Shown here: positions 1 through 12,908 of the stretch, one piece after another
Layout: each line of letters begins with the position of its first letter
Numbering within the stretch: the stretch's first letter is position 1
Assembly (NCBI GenBank): GCA_947462335.1
Contig: OX381707.1
Span: forward strand, 84,716,610-84,780,609
From: Harmothoe impar
Lineage: Eukaryota > Annelida > Polychaeta > Phyllodocida > Polynoidae
Reading direction: 5' to 3'
DNA: 64,000 nucleotides
Notes under the pieces: model-generated
Databases searched by the model: none
What the model was told of the DNA's origin: nothing
The model's input: only the letters and a program-made list of their open reading frames with translations
Program-made: the position numbers and the translations under genes

Positions 1-3000
1 GAATATTTCTGGAATCTCTTTTCATTAAATGGGAATTTTCTCTTTAGCCCTTTAAGGACAGTGTTGAGTACAGTGAAGGCCGCCTATTACACTTGTCTCT
101 TTTACTGTTTCTTAGTCAAAGAAAGCTTCATAAAATAGTTTCTTCCAATATGGATCATGAAGAGATCACCTTGAAACATGGGGAACAATGAGATGCAATA
201 ATATGACCCATTATTTAGAGAGGCAGTTGAGCAGTAAATTCCTGGCAAGTTAAAACCTTTGCTGAGAAATGATGTCATGAATCACCTTTAATAGGTTTTG
301 TCTTTAGGACTAAACCAAAATAAAGGACTTTATCGATTCTGTAATTTCTGCATAAGAAAGGGATGGTCTTGCAACAATGAAAAGAAGCATATCACTGAAA
401 TACTTGTCTTGGTGGAAATAAATTCTGAAGTAAAGAATATCTTCGTCAAAAGTGAACTCGGCAACCAAACCACCATTTCACTTTCTGTGCCAACATTCAC
501 TAAAATAAAGTCAGGATTATGATAAAATCAAATGCTTTTACTTCTTGAAACAAACAGATAATCAGATTAAAATGCTTAAGGATTTTAGGGTTGAAACTTC
601 AAAGCATAACACTCACAGGAAAAGATATGATCCATAACAGTGATCTAAATATGGGTATGGGCACCACTGTAGCTATACAGGGATGAAGGCTATGGGCGCA
701 TGCCTAGCTATCCCCTTCTTAAATCTACTCATGAACCACTCACCAACAAAAGTTCAGCTACATTTAAGTAAATGAACCAATTTTCAGACAGAGGGCCATG
801 GGGTAATGCCTATGGATACATGTGTGTAATTTGTCACCATAGAATCAGATACACCATAACCTTCCGAGTTTAAATGTTTTGAATTTTGAAATGTTTTCAT
901 CGTTTTTATAAGGACTATGAAGGAATATGGTCTTACATCTGGCATTCCTCAAAAGGTAACTATATTCCCTTCTTTTGAGTAACAATGCATCCATTACAGA
1001 AATACACAGAAAGTTTGCTTTAATGTTTTAATGCATCTTGACAACTAAAACCAATGAATAACACGCAACATGACACACAATCTACTACTGATCTGCCACA
1101 GTGTTAAACCTGGTGGTCCTCCATCTGATGGAAAGAGGAAAATAAAGACTTCAAAGGACGGTAAGAAATATTGAATGCAAATCAATTTCTTCCATGTTTT
1201 CAAGGAATGGTTCTTTAATAAAAAATTACCTCTTTTATTGAATACAATGGTGCAAAACTGATGTATTTAGGTGAGTCAATGTCCTTACTGTTTTCTATCT
1301 AAGGGAAAAGTTTGGCATGTGCAAGCTTCCAAAACTGTTTCCTTTTGAGTAAGTTGGAATTCCGAACAACATTGAAAGTTTTCAAAACAAAGGGATGCAA
1401 CCAAATCTTTTATTTAGTTTTTTAGAAAGTGATGTCTAAGCTTAAATTAGATTCTGGTTGAAATTGCATGCAGGACAGATGTCTATGGCAAAACCTAGTT
1501 GCATGTAGAAATGCAAAATAATCAAGTGAAAAGAAAATGGGGCCTGAGCTATACTCAGGGTATCCAGGGAATTCAATGTAGAGAAGGGCTTGGCCTTAGC
1601 TTTATTAAAGGATTAACCCTGAACCTATAAGAAATCATTCAAAAACACTCTTTTATTTATGAATATGACCACATTGAACAGCCTCTTATAGTCAAGGTGG
1701 CAATGACACCTCTGGTAGGATTGTTATTATGGTTAAGAGACTACTACAAACATAGAAGGAAACAGGACAGATTTGAGGAACACATAATGTAGACCAAGTC
1801 CACATTGTGGCTGCATAAAGTATTTTTCATTGTCAATGTACCAGCAATAAGATACAGTTCTACCTAAACTAATGGACAGTAACTCACGAGAGGTTGATGT
1901 TCAGAGCCACTAAGGGTGTGTAGTACTAAGGGTGAGTTACTCTGTATGTTGAAGTGATGAATGTCGGGATCAGCTCACTGGATATCGGGGTGCAGCTCAT
2001 TCTAGGAGGAGGTCCTGGTGAAGGAGTAGCTCAATGTGTGAGCAGCTCATGATATAGACCGGTCTGAGGCAGGTAGGGTGTGTGTGGGCTCAGGGCAGTG
2101 TCCAGTTCTGACTAGAAATGTCTTCATTACCCCTGATGTACAAGCTGCCTGAGCCCTTATCAGCGACAGGTATATCAGTTGTCACCCAATACATCATCAG
2201 TTCCCTCACGCTACCCTATTCCTTATACACTTGGTTCACACAGAATCAGGAGGGACTGCCTCTTGAACTCCTATTTTAGATCCAGTATAAAGTGTATAAA
2301 TAGCTGACAGTGGACGGATTATTAAAATCATTTTCTTTCTCGTCATGCATGTAGTCCTCTGTGCTGCCCTCTGCCAGAGAATTCCCTGTTTGGGGACTCA
2401 GCCTTACCTTTGAAAAACACCTGTCTTAAAGATTCACATCAGTGTTTAGAGTAAAGGTAACAGTGATGCCATAACTACCTTCACCATACACAGTGTGCTG
2501 ACAAAGAAGTATATCACAACAAATACCAGGAAATAACCCTGAACTGTTCCCCCATTAACTATTTTCCTCCACTGTATGTCCATAAAGCTATAATCTCTTC
2601 CTTTGGAACTTTCCATGTTGTTTTATGTACTAAAAGGTGACCTTTTATACAAGTTTCTTTCCTACTGATTGCCGTCCTGAAATTCTAATGGGAAAGTCGA
2701 ATAAGTTGATAAGAAACAAAAACTCACCATCATTTTCAAGCAAAACAATGATACAAAATCCTGTTCATTATCAATTATCTTCTGTCTGAATCAAAATTTT
2801 TGTAATCTCATGGTGCTGTAATTCTCACACTTTCCATAATCACCATTATTTTCAAATTAAAGAGACAGACATTTAACATCATGGGATTCTGTTTGTATTT
2901 CTTTTTCCTGTTAGGATGTAAAGGAGAGATTAGTAACCCACTCAATTATGATATCAACAGAGAATTAATCCACAAGTCAGATAAAAGGGGTTTTGCTTTT

Positions 3001-3400
3001 TAAAGTGTATCAAACTGTAAAGAAAGAAGCAGTATTTAGAGTTGATAACATTTTCGTGAGTTCTTACATTGCCGACCATCTTGTTTAATCTTGTTTATGT
3101 CATCTGCGGTGTGGAGAGGATGTTTTGTATCCATCAAAGAGCAGCAATTGGGAGGGTAAAATCTTGGACAAAATACTGTTGATACCAAGGAGAAAACAGT
3201 TTTTATTGCAGATATTGTAGCACAAGTATGAATGAAAATATTTTAAGGGACATTTTGAGAACAGTTATGCATTGTAGATCTTTACACATTTGACATTTTT
3301 GGAAGCACTGGACTACACTAGGTACCTCCAATCATTTTGTGCACTTTCAGTTGTCGTTTCAAAATGTTTCTAAAATGGTGTAAGGGCAGTGGTTACCGAA
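1..3400. repeat. Unit 1, subunit A, proximal part (non-coding tandem duplicate)
   Basis: No convincing gene is seen here; the short open frames lack support. Several stretches match later parts of the window at diverged but obvious level: about 1150-1210 matches 40150-40205, 1880-2200 matches 40870-41180, and 2740-2890 matches 45740-45870 and also 9200-9330 and 52440-52580. About 3060-3140 matches 46010-46090. The order is kept, so this is the left copy of a tandem segmental duplication. The best conserved part is the 71-bp block at 2086. Whether the DNA is intergenic or intronic cannot be told. Confidence 0.7.
2086..2156. other. 71-bp conserved self-complementary block, copy 1
   Basis: The block begins GGGCTCAGGGCAG and ends CTGCCTGAGCCC. 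These ends pair as a 12-bp stem with one bulged G around a loop of about 46 nt. Three other copies (8876, 41079, 52088) differ by at most a base or so, while the surrounding paralogous DNA is far more diverged. This copy has TTCTG where the others have TGCTG. Role unknown: a structured RNA, an enhancer core or a site kept uniform by gene conversion are all possible. Confidence 0.7.
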
Positions 3401-3438
3401 CCGACCCAGTAGCGTACGGCGCAGTTAGATTGTCAGAC

Positions 3439-3511
3439 GGGGAAGTAGCTCAGTGGTAGAGCACTTGGCTCCGGAGTCAGGGGGTCGTGGGTTCGAGTCC
3501 CGCTTTCTCCA
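3439..3511 (+). tRNA. tRNA-like gene, alanine-type body with aberrant anticodon arm
   Basis: The 73 nt fold as a tRNA. The acceptor stem GGGGAAG pairs with TTTCTCC and carries discriminator A. The D arm (GCTC/GAGC, loop AGTGGTA) and T arm (GTGGG/CCCGC, loop TTCGAGT) are regular. The third acceptor pair is G-U, the classic alanine identity element, and the 5' half matches animal tRNA-Ala sequences. The anticodon arm is odd: CTTGG pairs best with TCAGG and leaves an 8-nt loop CTCCGGAG, in which the triplet after U is CCG (an arginine anticodon). A T5 tract at about 3516-3520 would serve as a Pol III terminator. The unit 2 paralogue around 46.25 kb lacks it, so it was probably inserted. It is either a chimeric tRNA or a tRNA pseudogene. 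Confidence 0.6.
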
Positions 3512-3530
3512 GACGATTTTTCCGCGACCG

Positions 3531-6500
3531 TTACAATGGTGATAATGTTAACTCATTGTATATCGCTCTGCCAACATGGATACTGCTTCAACAATGTGTT
3601 ACATAAACACTGCTTTACAGTTTATGTGGTGCCAACATATTCTATAAGTCAGGGCTGTTATGGACAATTTCAAGACATCAATGACCAAGGGCCCAAATTT
3701 GCCCAGTTGTCACAAATAGCACATATTTTGATATCGTAAGGGGTGCCAAAGTGAGGGATGGATTTGAGGGGCATATGAGCCCATTTTGGGGTCCTGGTCC
3801 ATAAAATTAGTTAAATTTCTGTTTGTTGTTGCAAATATAAGAACTATATAAATGTTTATGCATAACATACAAAGGATTACACCCAACAGTATATACCTCA
3901 AAAGATTTGAGTGCTATCAAGGCCCCTAGGTCAAGATCTATTACGCTTGATCCATGATACTTTTTGATTTCAGGGAATAGTTCAAGCATTTCTCTTGTAT
4001 CCTGTTCTTTTAGTCAAAAGTGTGTAAATTCTGTTAACCCTGACTATATAGCCTGTGTAGTGAGTCACACTGTGTCTGGACATGTCAGCCCAGCACACAA
4101 CAGTGTTTGTACATTAGAGGCGGCTATTCATGAGATTAACACCCAACATAATGGTGCAGTTACACACAAGTTGTTCTAGATCCTGCAGCTTGTCTCAGTT
4201 AACAGAAACAGGATGCTGCACATACAGGGAGACTGCTCATAATGATCATTATGTTCCTTCGATGCTTTTTTACTGGCATACGTTTTCACAAAAACAAAGG
4301 CACCCGATTCACTTGAAAAATTTAGGTTGAGTCTTTTGAAATAGACAGTGAGCAACTCTCCATAACAATGTCACTCATAATGCTTTGTATGTATGGGACT
4401 AATTTCCCAATCTCATTTTCTTAGATGAGTCTATAACTATATATAAAGTAATATCTTGGAGAATAGCAGTTAATTTCTCAAGAAGCAAATTGCACTCAAG
4501 TGCATACAGTTTTAGTGCATCGTGTAGGGAGTAGAGAGGCCCTTGATACTGAAGATAAGGAAGACTTGAATTCATCTGATTTTCATCGGAAATATATGTG
4601 CGAGTCAATATGACATGTCTGTGGGACTCTGCCTCCTCCATGACAGTCACCAGGTGCTGTGTTAACTCCACCCTTGACCACCAGGTGGCAGCAGCAGACC
4701 ACTCTCCTGAAAGTTACTATTCTTGCCATTGTGAAATCTTTCAAGGATAAGTACCCTTTAGCTAGATTTACAAAAACATTTGTGCAAAAACGTTCTTGGA
4801 GTTATATTAGATATATTTATTACAACATAATGACCAGATGCAGCCAATTCAGGGGAATTGTCAGCTTATATCATGACTTGCTAATGTCAGAGCTGGCTGT
4901 GTAAACACAGATGTCTCTCCCTGCACACAGCAATAGCCCATAACATACTGTATTTACCCAGAGTGTAAATCACACAGGTACAATAAGACAAGCACCACTA
5001 CAGCATTGTTTGGGTCAGCTGCTTCCATCTAATCAGAGCATCCTTACTGGTTTATCATGGTTTATCATGGTCAATGCAAACTTCCAAAGCAGAATTCCAT
5101 GAGAAAAAATTATTCAGAAGTAATTGTCAGGTGTTCTGGTGAATTGAATTTAGAGTCTTGTATTGTGCATTTATTTTTGCCAAGGCCAGATAACAAGGGG
5201 GCCTGGTGTCTAGGGAAGGACCCAATAATTACACCATAAGGTAAAGATATAAAGGAGGTTTGTATGAGGAGCTGCTGATGAGACAGCTGCTGTGCCGTAG
5301 GTGACGTATGGGGGATAATCCAGGGATAAGGGGGGTTTGGGAAAATTTGGTTGTGCGGTCATTAAATTGGGTGTCACATGACCTGGGTAAGCCATGTAGG
5401 GCTGTAGGGATGGCCACAAACCCGACACCAGCCTGAGCGGACTTAACCCCAGCTTAGGCTGAAGAAGCCCAATCCTGGTGTATTAATGTCAGTGTATATA
5501 GCACTAGGTAGTAGACTGAAGTGTGGTTTAGTCTGTAGTTTTTGGTTTCAAAATCAGTACATTTTAATGGTAAGATAACATCAATATAAATAGGACTGTT
5601 TTTTTGTTTTTTTTAAAGCGTTTAATTTGGTATAACATTTGATTCTGGGCTTTGCTGTTCTGCCTCCAAGCCCCCTTAAAAAAAGATAGTTTCATACTTC
5701 AAATCATTAGACTGTTAAGTTTGCAAGACCTTTATCGAGGCACATAAAGCAATCAAAAGGGACTTCTTCTCCAATTTTAGTGCATCTAGGATAGGCCTCC
5801 CATAAATAGGGTAAATAGCACAGCACTTGGAGATGTAATGAGAGTCTTCCAAGAGGCTTTGATGCACTCACTCTGCCACCTTGATGCGATGTGTGCCTAA
5901 TACAAGTGGTACAGGAGTAGCAGGAGTAAATCTGATTGTCTCCCTTTAGGCTCCCTTCAGTCAGCTCTGTCCTCTGCAGCATCAGGACATCAGTTTGGCA
6001 GTGCTACTACAAGGCCTGTTTGGTTGCCATCACCTATTAGGAATAATTCAAAATATCTTTCTAAGAAAACCAATGAATTTTGTCTGTTTATATTTCTGTA
6101 GGGAACATTAACAAGCTGTTAGGTTCCACAGTCAAAAGTCATATCGACACACATATTCATTTATAGCATAAAGAAGGTATTATCAGTTATTGTGTGTTGA
6201 CCAATTTTTGCAGGCCTCTTTCTCATTGCATTCCTATCCTGTATTTATTACCAATACAGAGGTTGTTTTATGAGGGTTTCTGTTAGCTGCACCATGAATA
6301 CTGATCTGGTAGCACAATGGACAGGACAAGTACAGTTAATTATTCATAGAGACAGCTAGGTGCTTAAGTACCATTACCTAATCCTAATGATGATGATCCT
6401 CGGATCTATATTGTGTCCAATATTTGGTTATACTCTTGCATGCATGGGCTAGGTCTGTCACAATATCCCAGCAGATTTTGGATGAGCAAAGCAGAATCTG

Positions 6501-7536
6501 TCAGTTTTGCCGAGTGCAAGGTGTGGGTCTACAAAGCAGTCTGAAGTCAAGTCACTCTCTCTGATTTGGTTTACAGATTCTGAATATTTGACACAGGAAA
6601 CAGGCTCATTGTCCAATAGCTTATCTTGAAGGTAAACCAAGACTTTGACATTCATGACTGATTGGCAATGACTGGTGCTGCATGCAAGAGTTGTTAGTCG
6701 TTGGAAGGTGGGGAGGTGAAGAGGGGAGGGTATTCATGACAAACCACCGGGAGGCCACAAGTCATGTTTGCACACAACTAATGTGACTAAAATGATGAAG
6801 GACACAAACCGACAAGGACTGACAAGAACATGCAAGAAATTCATCAGGCCACCAAATGACAGCGGTTCCAGGTAATTCTGGTCCACAGCACACTGACTGC
6901 CTTTATATATCACTGAGCCTTGCCTGCTCATGTCACTTTTTTATTGTTTCTAGTCAGGGAATCATGTTCTGTACCATAGGAAGTGAGTACTAATTATAAT
7001 CTGCAGTATGAAACAGGCACCTGGTATGTAAGAGACATAATGTCAACATGTAAAAATGTTCTTGTCAAAGAATAAACTTGAGGTCCCAGATATTACCTAG
7101 AAGGCAGGTAATCTAAGACTCTAATGTAAAATGTAAAATACTATTGATTGACTTCCATCTGAGGGAACTCATCAGCAGTAATTATGACATATACAGGTCC
7201 TGAATGGGCATCACCTTACAAATCACGTCCAGCTGCTGTCATACACATCTTAAATACAACCACAGCAGGCTGCTGATGGTGTTCTATTACTGCTTTATAT
7301 GGACGATGTGTATGGCATTTCCTGGCTTTTTAAAGAGACAAACTCTTTACTGCAGCAGATCAATTTCCTATCCCTCAGGTTATCTAAGACTTGCTTACAG
7401 AGTTTTTTGGCAGGTGAGAATTGTGATGCACTCACAACTAACTACAGGAGGGGACTTAGATTGTCAATGGCGGGATTCCAGAGGGTCATCTGATGTTAAC
7501 TTATCCCACTCCCTCCTAAACCAAGTTCAAGCTTGT
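3531..7536. repeat. Unit 1, subunit A, distal part (non-coding tandem duplicate)
   Basis: No supported gene. About 3570-3640 and 4060-4230 match 46790-46880 and 46880-47030. About 5790-5990 matches 48830-49030, and 6060-6350 matches 49190-49430. About 6640-6910 matches 49850-50050 and 50080-50280, and 7190-7290 matches 50930-51030. A second, shorter paralogue of the 6.1-6.9 kb part lies at 10.1-11.0 kb in the same unit. A recurring module near 6745-6800 (GGCCACAAGTCATGTTTGC and flanks) appears at least five times in the window with little change. Confidence 0.65.
4678..4694 (+). promoter_or_regulatory. CTCF-like motif, copy 1
   Basis: CCACCAGGTGGCAGCAG fits the animal CTCF core consensus (CCASYAGRKGGCRSYV) at every core position. 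The same 17-mer is found at 9916 and a one-base variant at 53143, all in paralogous context and the same orientation. Binding itself is inference. Confidence 0.45.
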
Positions 7537-7995
7537 GTAGGGACCTGTTCTGGATCAGGCCCTAGGCACCCCCCATGACAGATATGTATAAGGTTACCAG
7601 CTCTGATCAGTAGAAGCCGGATTGGTGTAGTGGTTGCACATTGGAATCTGGACGAAGGAAGCGTGGGTTGGAATCCCACATCTTGTGAAACATTTTTCAC
7701 CCGGTACCTTTACACTGGCAACTGATGTGCCCATTACCTGGACCCAGGGATCCATGTTCTGAAAAAGGTGGTATATCGGTCCCTTGGGTGTCCAAGCATG
7801 GGCTCTTCTTACATGCACCATTAGCCATGCTTGGAACTGGTGGGGATAGTGTAGGGACCTAGGCACCCCCATGACCAATATGTATAAGGTTACCAGCTCT
7901 AATCAATGGGAGCCAGATTGGTGTAGTGGTTGCAAGTTGGAATCTGGACGAAGGAAGCGTGGATTCGAATCCCACATCTGGTGAAACAATTTTTT
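7537..7995 (+). mobile_element. Tandem pair of tRNA-derived SINE-like units
   Basis: Two units start at 7537 and 7851 with GTAGGGACCT and share a tract ending in a tRNA-like head (7616 and 7912, 296 bp apart). In the heads GCCAGAT pairs with ATCTGGT. The A-box region is GGTGTAGTGGTT and the B-box region is GGATTCGAATCC in copy 2, mutated to GGTTGGAATCC in copy 1. The D and T arms fold but the anticodon arm does not. A T6 run ends copy 2 near 7990-7995. This looks like a SINE derived from a tRNA and duplicated in tandem, not a working tRNA gene. The corresponding part of unit 2 does not show it. Confidence 0.5.
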
Positions 7996-8396
7996 ACCTG
8001 GTACCTTTACACTTATCAGTTGTCAATTCCCTGGCAACCACAGCAAATAACAATCTAAGAGACAATCTTCACTCACTTAATGCAACCTAACTCAATCCAA
8101 ATGGACAAAAGGGATGTATTTGTTTTCCTATATTTTTTTATTTGCCTCGCAATGACAGATAACTACCCGCAACCTACTCTAAGAAGTATATATGGCTGTC
8201 ATAAACTGAACCTAATAAGTAGCTGAGTCAACAAAAGGGTGACGAGTGTGGCAGATAGGGGTGTGTAGCCCCAGGGTAAGGGAGCAGCTCAGAATGGCAG
8301 TAGCCGTTGTGACCAATGTAGTGCTAATGTTAACACTTGCTCATTGTATATCCTAGAACAGTTCATATCAGGATCAGTTCCCAGTGAGGGAGTAGC

Positions 8397-8875
8397 TCAA
8401 TATGTAAGTAGTTGATGATAGAGGGGTGTGTGAGGCAGGGAGGGTGTGTGTGTGTGTGTGTGTGTGTGAGTAGTTGATGATAGAGGGGTATGTGAGGCAG
8501 GTAGGGTGTGTGTGTGTGTGTGAGTGAGTAGTTGATGATAGAGGGGTGTGTGAGGCAGGTAGGGTGTGTGTGTGTGTGTGTGTGAGTGTGTGAGTAGTTG
8601 ATGAAAGAGGGGTATGTGAAGCAGGTAGGGTGTGTGTGTGTGTGAGTGAGTAGTTGATGATAGAGGGGTATGTGAGGCAGGTAGGGTGTGTGTGTGTGTG
8701 TGTGTGAGTAGTTGATGATAGAGGGGTGTGTGGGGCAGGTAGGGTGTGTGTGTGTGTGTGTGTGAGTGTGTGAGTAGTTGATGATAGAGGGGTGTGTGAA
8801 GCAGGCAGGGTGTGTGTGTGTGTGTGTGTGAGTAGTTGATGATAGAGGGGTGTGTGGGGCAGGTAGGGTGTGTGT
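8397..8875. repeat. Minisatellite with embedded (GT)n
   Basis: About eight units of roughly 50-70 bp repeat the pattern AGTAGTTGATGATAGAGGGG followed by TGTGTGAGGCAGGTAGGG and a variable GT run. Unit 2 holds a single copy at about 52030-52087, so the expansion is specific to this subunit. The long open frame on the minus strand (8363-8980) is low-complexity Thr-His and Pro repeats produced by the minisatellite, not a gene. Confidence 0.9.
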
Positions 8876-8946
8876 GGGCTCAGGGCAGTGTCCAGTGCTG
8901 ACTAGAAATGTCTTCATTACCCCTGATGTACAAGCTGCCTGAACCC
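8876..8946. other. 71-bp conserved self-complementary block, copy 2
   Basis: Same block as at 2086, 6790 bp further on, immediately after the minisatellite. The only clear difference from copies 3 and 4 is GAACCC in place of GAGCCC at the 3' arm, which costs one stem pair. Confidence 0.7.
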
Positions 8947-9915
8947 TTATCAGAGGCAGGTATATCAGTTTGACACCCAATACACCATCCTACTCTATCC
9001 CCTGTATGACTAAGTCTCTAAAAGGGATCTGGCTTAAGCTGCACTTTGCACCCTTTTTGCAGCATATTTAGACTAGCTTCCCTGTATTCTACCTTCCTTT
9101 GTGAAGTACATTTTCATGGAACCTTAAAATCATAATTTATATGTGTTCCTTGAAAGTTTTTCATTCCCCTTGTATTATCAACCAGCTACAGGTCTGTTGC
9201 ACAATTCCTCGATATTATTGTTTTCTCTCTGAATCAATATCTCAGTCATTTCTCTGTGTTGTAATTTCACACTTTCCATAATCACCAACGGTCCTCAATT
9301 AAACAATTAGACCTCTGACATCATGAGATCAGGTCTGCTTTGTTTTTTTCTTTTGAAACTGCAGAGCAGAGGTGATCAGCTTTAATTGTTTAATAACTTG
9401 TCCAATTAAGATATCATCTGAAAAAGAACCTCTTATCAGATATAATCGGTTTCTCATCTGAAATAAAAGGATTTGAACAAAAAGCATTAAAAATGCAAAG
9501 GATGGAATATATTTCAAGTTCATAACAATGCCTACAGTTCCTCAGTGCCTTGCATCTCTGATTCTATTACAGTCATCAGATTTTCAATAAAAAGGTGAGG
9601 TAGGAAGGCTGAAAATAATGTTACATGGATTCCAATTCTTCAAATAGAGGACTGTCATTTTAAACTATAGATTCTCAAAGAGTGCAATGACTGTAGAGCA
9701 GTAGTAAAATCAGTGGGTATATATATAACTGTTTACTGGGCTAAAAAATGTGATAATGTACAGTTGCTTGTAAAATACCTTCAGGTTGAAGGGCTGTAAA
9801 AGAGGCTCATCTTAACTTTGTAGAATTAGCACCTTGTGTGAGTCTAGCTGTAATGAATGTCTGACTCCACCTCCTCCTTGACAGTTGCCTGGTGCTGGGT
9901 TGACGCAACCCTTGA

Positions 9916-9932
9916 CCACCAGGTGGCAGCAG
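9916..9932 (+). promoter_or_regulatory. CTCF-like motif, copy 2
   Basis: Identical 17-mer CCACCAGGTGGCAGCAG to the one at 4678, with matching flanks (CCCTTGA upstream, CCACTC-like downstream). Confidence 0.45.
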
Positions 9933-11500
9933 CCAACCACTCATGGTGTGTGAGTCCCATATCATAGCGTCACAGCCACATCACCTGCTGTCATATTAAG
10001 AGGCTCTCCTCAGGAATTACCATGGTCGGTCTTCTTACTCTGTGCCTTTATCATGTCAGCCAATGAATTCAGGAATCATATTTCTTCTGGGAACAACAAA
10101 TGGGTTTTGTGATGCTAAATCATATTTAGGCACCAACTCTTTTATAGCATAATAAAGATATCATCAGAAAGAATAAAACATTTGTGCTGAGCAATGATAT
10201 TTGTCGTCACATTCTGGTCATGTATTTTGTAACAATAAGAGCGGGTTCTACTCTGGGTTCCTGTCCCTGCACCCTGAATACAGATCTGGTAGCACAATGA
10301 GCTGTAGCAGGAGGACAATCAACAGGGAACAAGGACAGGTAAAATATTCATAACCACACCAATCACCTGCACCCGAATCATGAGGGTGCCTGTTTTGTTG
10401 TCTTGCCAGCTGGATTGCCCTCTTCAAGCAGAGTTTGGGTGTACAAAAAGAGCTCTGATAGTTTCACCTGCTTTCATACAACCCTATTCATTAAGCATTA
10501 AGTAGTGGTGAGGCTGAAAACTCCTATTACATTAGGGGGGTAATGTTCATTATGATATGTGTCTTATCGAACAGCTCTCTCAACTTTACCAGTCAGTGTC
10601 TATAGTGGGAGCAGGGCCAAATAAGTCTCTTTGAATGTCTTACTGATTCTGAATCTAGATGAATGCAGAAACTAGTCCTGTTGCTGTAAGGTGAGAAGAT
10701 GGCATGCTTCACGCTTAAAGCCCCAGCTCTCCTATAAATAGGGCTGAGTACCTGTCCCAACTGCGCCCTGACTGTTGGTGGACGGGTACCAAGACCTGCG
10801 GGTTTAACAGACCTCTTGGTCTTGACTGGTTTTGCATGTTGAAGTTATGTGAGATGAGAAAAAAGGTGTTAAGGACAAACCACCAGAGATGCCAAAGGTC
10901 AAGTTTTCACTTCACTAATGTGACTCAAACAAGTCGGAGAAACATGCGAGAGGACCATTAAGCCATAAGGGGGTGAAGGGTCCAGGTGAATTCTGGTCCT
11001 CCAGAGACTGACTCCTTCTCTACATCACCAAGAATTTCCTATTTGTTTTACTAGACCTCCTTCATACACAGTCATTCTCCGTACAATTAAGTATCTATCC
11101 AAAAAGGCATCCTTCAGTGTCCGATTCCTATAAATCTTTGCATCTTGAACAGATAGAAACACATTTGAAATTCAATGTGTAGGTAATCATTGTCAATAAA
11201 TCACAATGATACTTAAATATCCACACAGCAGCCTGCTTCTTTACTTCTGTGGGTATAGCTTTAAAAAAGATCTGACAGTTCTGTACACAGATTTAAAGCA
11301 AAAGGCCTATATCTGGGGATGTGGCATGAATTATACTCTTAAGCTGAAAAGTGTGGTGATAAGTGGACATACACAGTAGTTTAGCCTTATGGCGGAGGGA
11401 GAAACAACTAAACTCCAAAAAAGGTAACATGGGAGAAAGCTCAATCTCCCCCCTACATTTCAATAAAAATAGGGAGAAGCCCATTTTAACAGCTGTTTAA

Positions 11501-12720
11501 GGTTACAATTTGGTGTTGAAAACATGGTAAAGTGGTTGACTCAAGGTACATGGTCGACTCAAGGACACTTTACCCTACACTGGTATAGCCACCCTTTGGG
11601 CAAATTGTATTTGGAGACGGAGAACGGGGTATTTTGTGATGCCACAAGAATAGTAAAAATTGTCTCAAAGTGAACCAATTGGCGTACTATGAGAATATAG
11701 GAGGCTACCAAACAGGAATTTAATTATATCCACTTGTTAAGCAGAAACTACTGACAATGCACTCATTGCTGTGTAGCATGATATATAGACAGTGGTACTG
11801 GGTGCATATTAGGAGTACACCACGGATTAAAGACTGCACCACTAGGTGTACATGGGTGACGGGTAGGAAGGATACCGTATGTATGGATCCCTGTGTGTAA
11901 CAGGATCACAGAGAGCTACTAACAGGAGTAGAAACAACACGGCCTGTGGGAGAGGCTGCATATTAACACACCAGATGGTAACTGACTGGAAGGAAGGATA
12001 TGAGTAATAAGATGGGGAAAATTCTGGAGAGCATCAGAGACACTTTGAACAACTAAACAGGTGATTTATTACCGGTAGTAGAATGTAAGTCTAGTTGTAA
12101 TGAGGCTGGGCTGGTATTAGTCAGGGTGAGAATGGTAAAGACACTTTGTTAATGCACTTCAATCAACTATTTAATGTGTAAAATTAAATGCATATAGTTT
12201 TTTACTACCCGGTAGTCTTTTCATGGCATTATAATGTATCATGTAATCCAACAGGCATGGGTATTGTATATGTTAAAGGCAATAGTACGGTATACACTGA
12301 CTTAATTCATGCATAATGCTACTTCTTGTTTATGTTAACGCTCACATCTTGTTAATTAATATCTGAATGACCCATCTGTGTTGAAGGTGCACGATCAGCT
12401 GATCTGAGTAGACACGACTGAGCCAGCGCAATTGGTTGTACTTAATATCGACAGGTGGCGCCAAGGGCGCATGAGCGCTGTGCTGTAATTCTATCCAACA
12501 AAGCACTTACCGGTAGTTGCTAATATATAACTATATGCGTTCTATCACCCTTTAATCGATTGTTGAAAGTTATTATAAGTTAACTACTGGAAATATTTAT
12601 CTATGTTGACTTGTATGATGGACGCTATATTATACAAATTCACTTTAAATATGTTTATAAACCTTAGATAATCAATATTGTTATTTATTACTGTATTATG
12701 CACGTTATGCATTATATTTT
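11501..12720. other. Non-coding stretch before the LINE
   Basis: No gene seen. About 11890-11980 resembles 23200-23300 (AGGATCACAGAGAG and AGAGGCTGCAT in the same order), so the array DNA seems to continue on both sides of the inserted elements. The true 5' end of the LINE may lie within this stretch, but no target duplication was found. Confidence 0.4.
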
Positions 12721-12908
12721 GAAATTTATACTTTTGCTATAGGTGGTTAAGTAGGCTGTCCTTAGCAAAGGTCAGCCCTGTTTACTTGACCTCATGATGG
12801 GAAATTATTTCCCCAAGATGGGTGGCACGAGTTGCCAATACCCATTAAGATATGTATATGTGGTTTATCTAGTGCTTGACTGGATGTCATTGGGCTACCC
12901 TGTATTCT

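Larger units (their letters stand above)
8011..11500. repeat. Unit 1, subunit B (non-coding tandem duplicate)
   Basis: Colinear with 51.7-54.8 kb in unit 2. For example, about 8950-9350 matches 52160-52590, 9700-9990 matches 52920-53270, 10130-10420 matches 53520-54020, and 10850-11010 matches 54350-54510. It is also a shorter relative of subunit A (1.9-6.9 kb). No supported gene; the open frames are short and not shared with the paralogue. Confidence 0.7.

Noticed and set aside
4399..4671. 90-codon minus-strand frame next to the CTCF-like motif, with partly similar translation in the paralogues at 9.9 and 53.1 kb
   Set aside because: The shared part is only about 20 codons. The paralogues stop soon after, and the similarity is explained by DNA-level duplication.
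5273..5310. CTGATGAGACAGCTG as a hammerhead core
   Set aside because: No GAAA box at the right distance and no supporting stems.
8363..8980. 205-codon minus-strand open frame rich in Thr-His repeats
   Set aside because: It is the translation of the GT-rich minisatellite. The unit 2 paralogue has no such frame.
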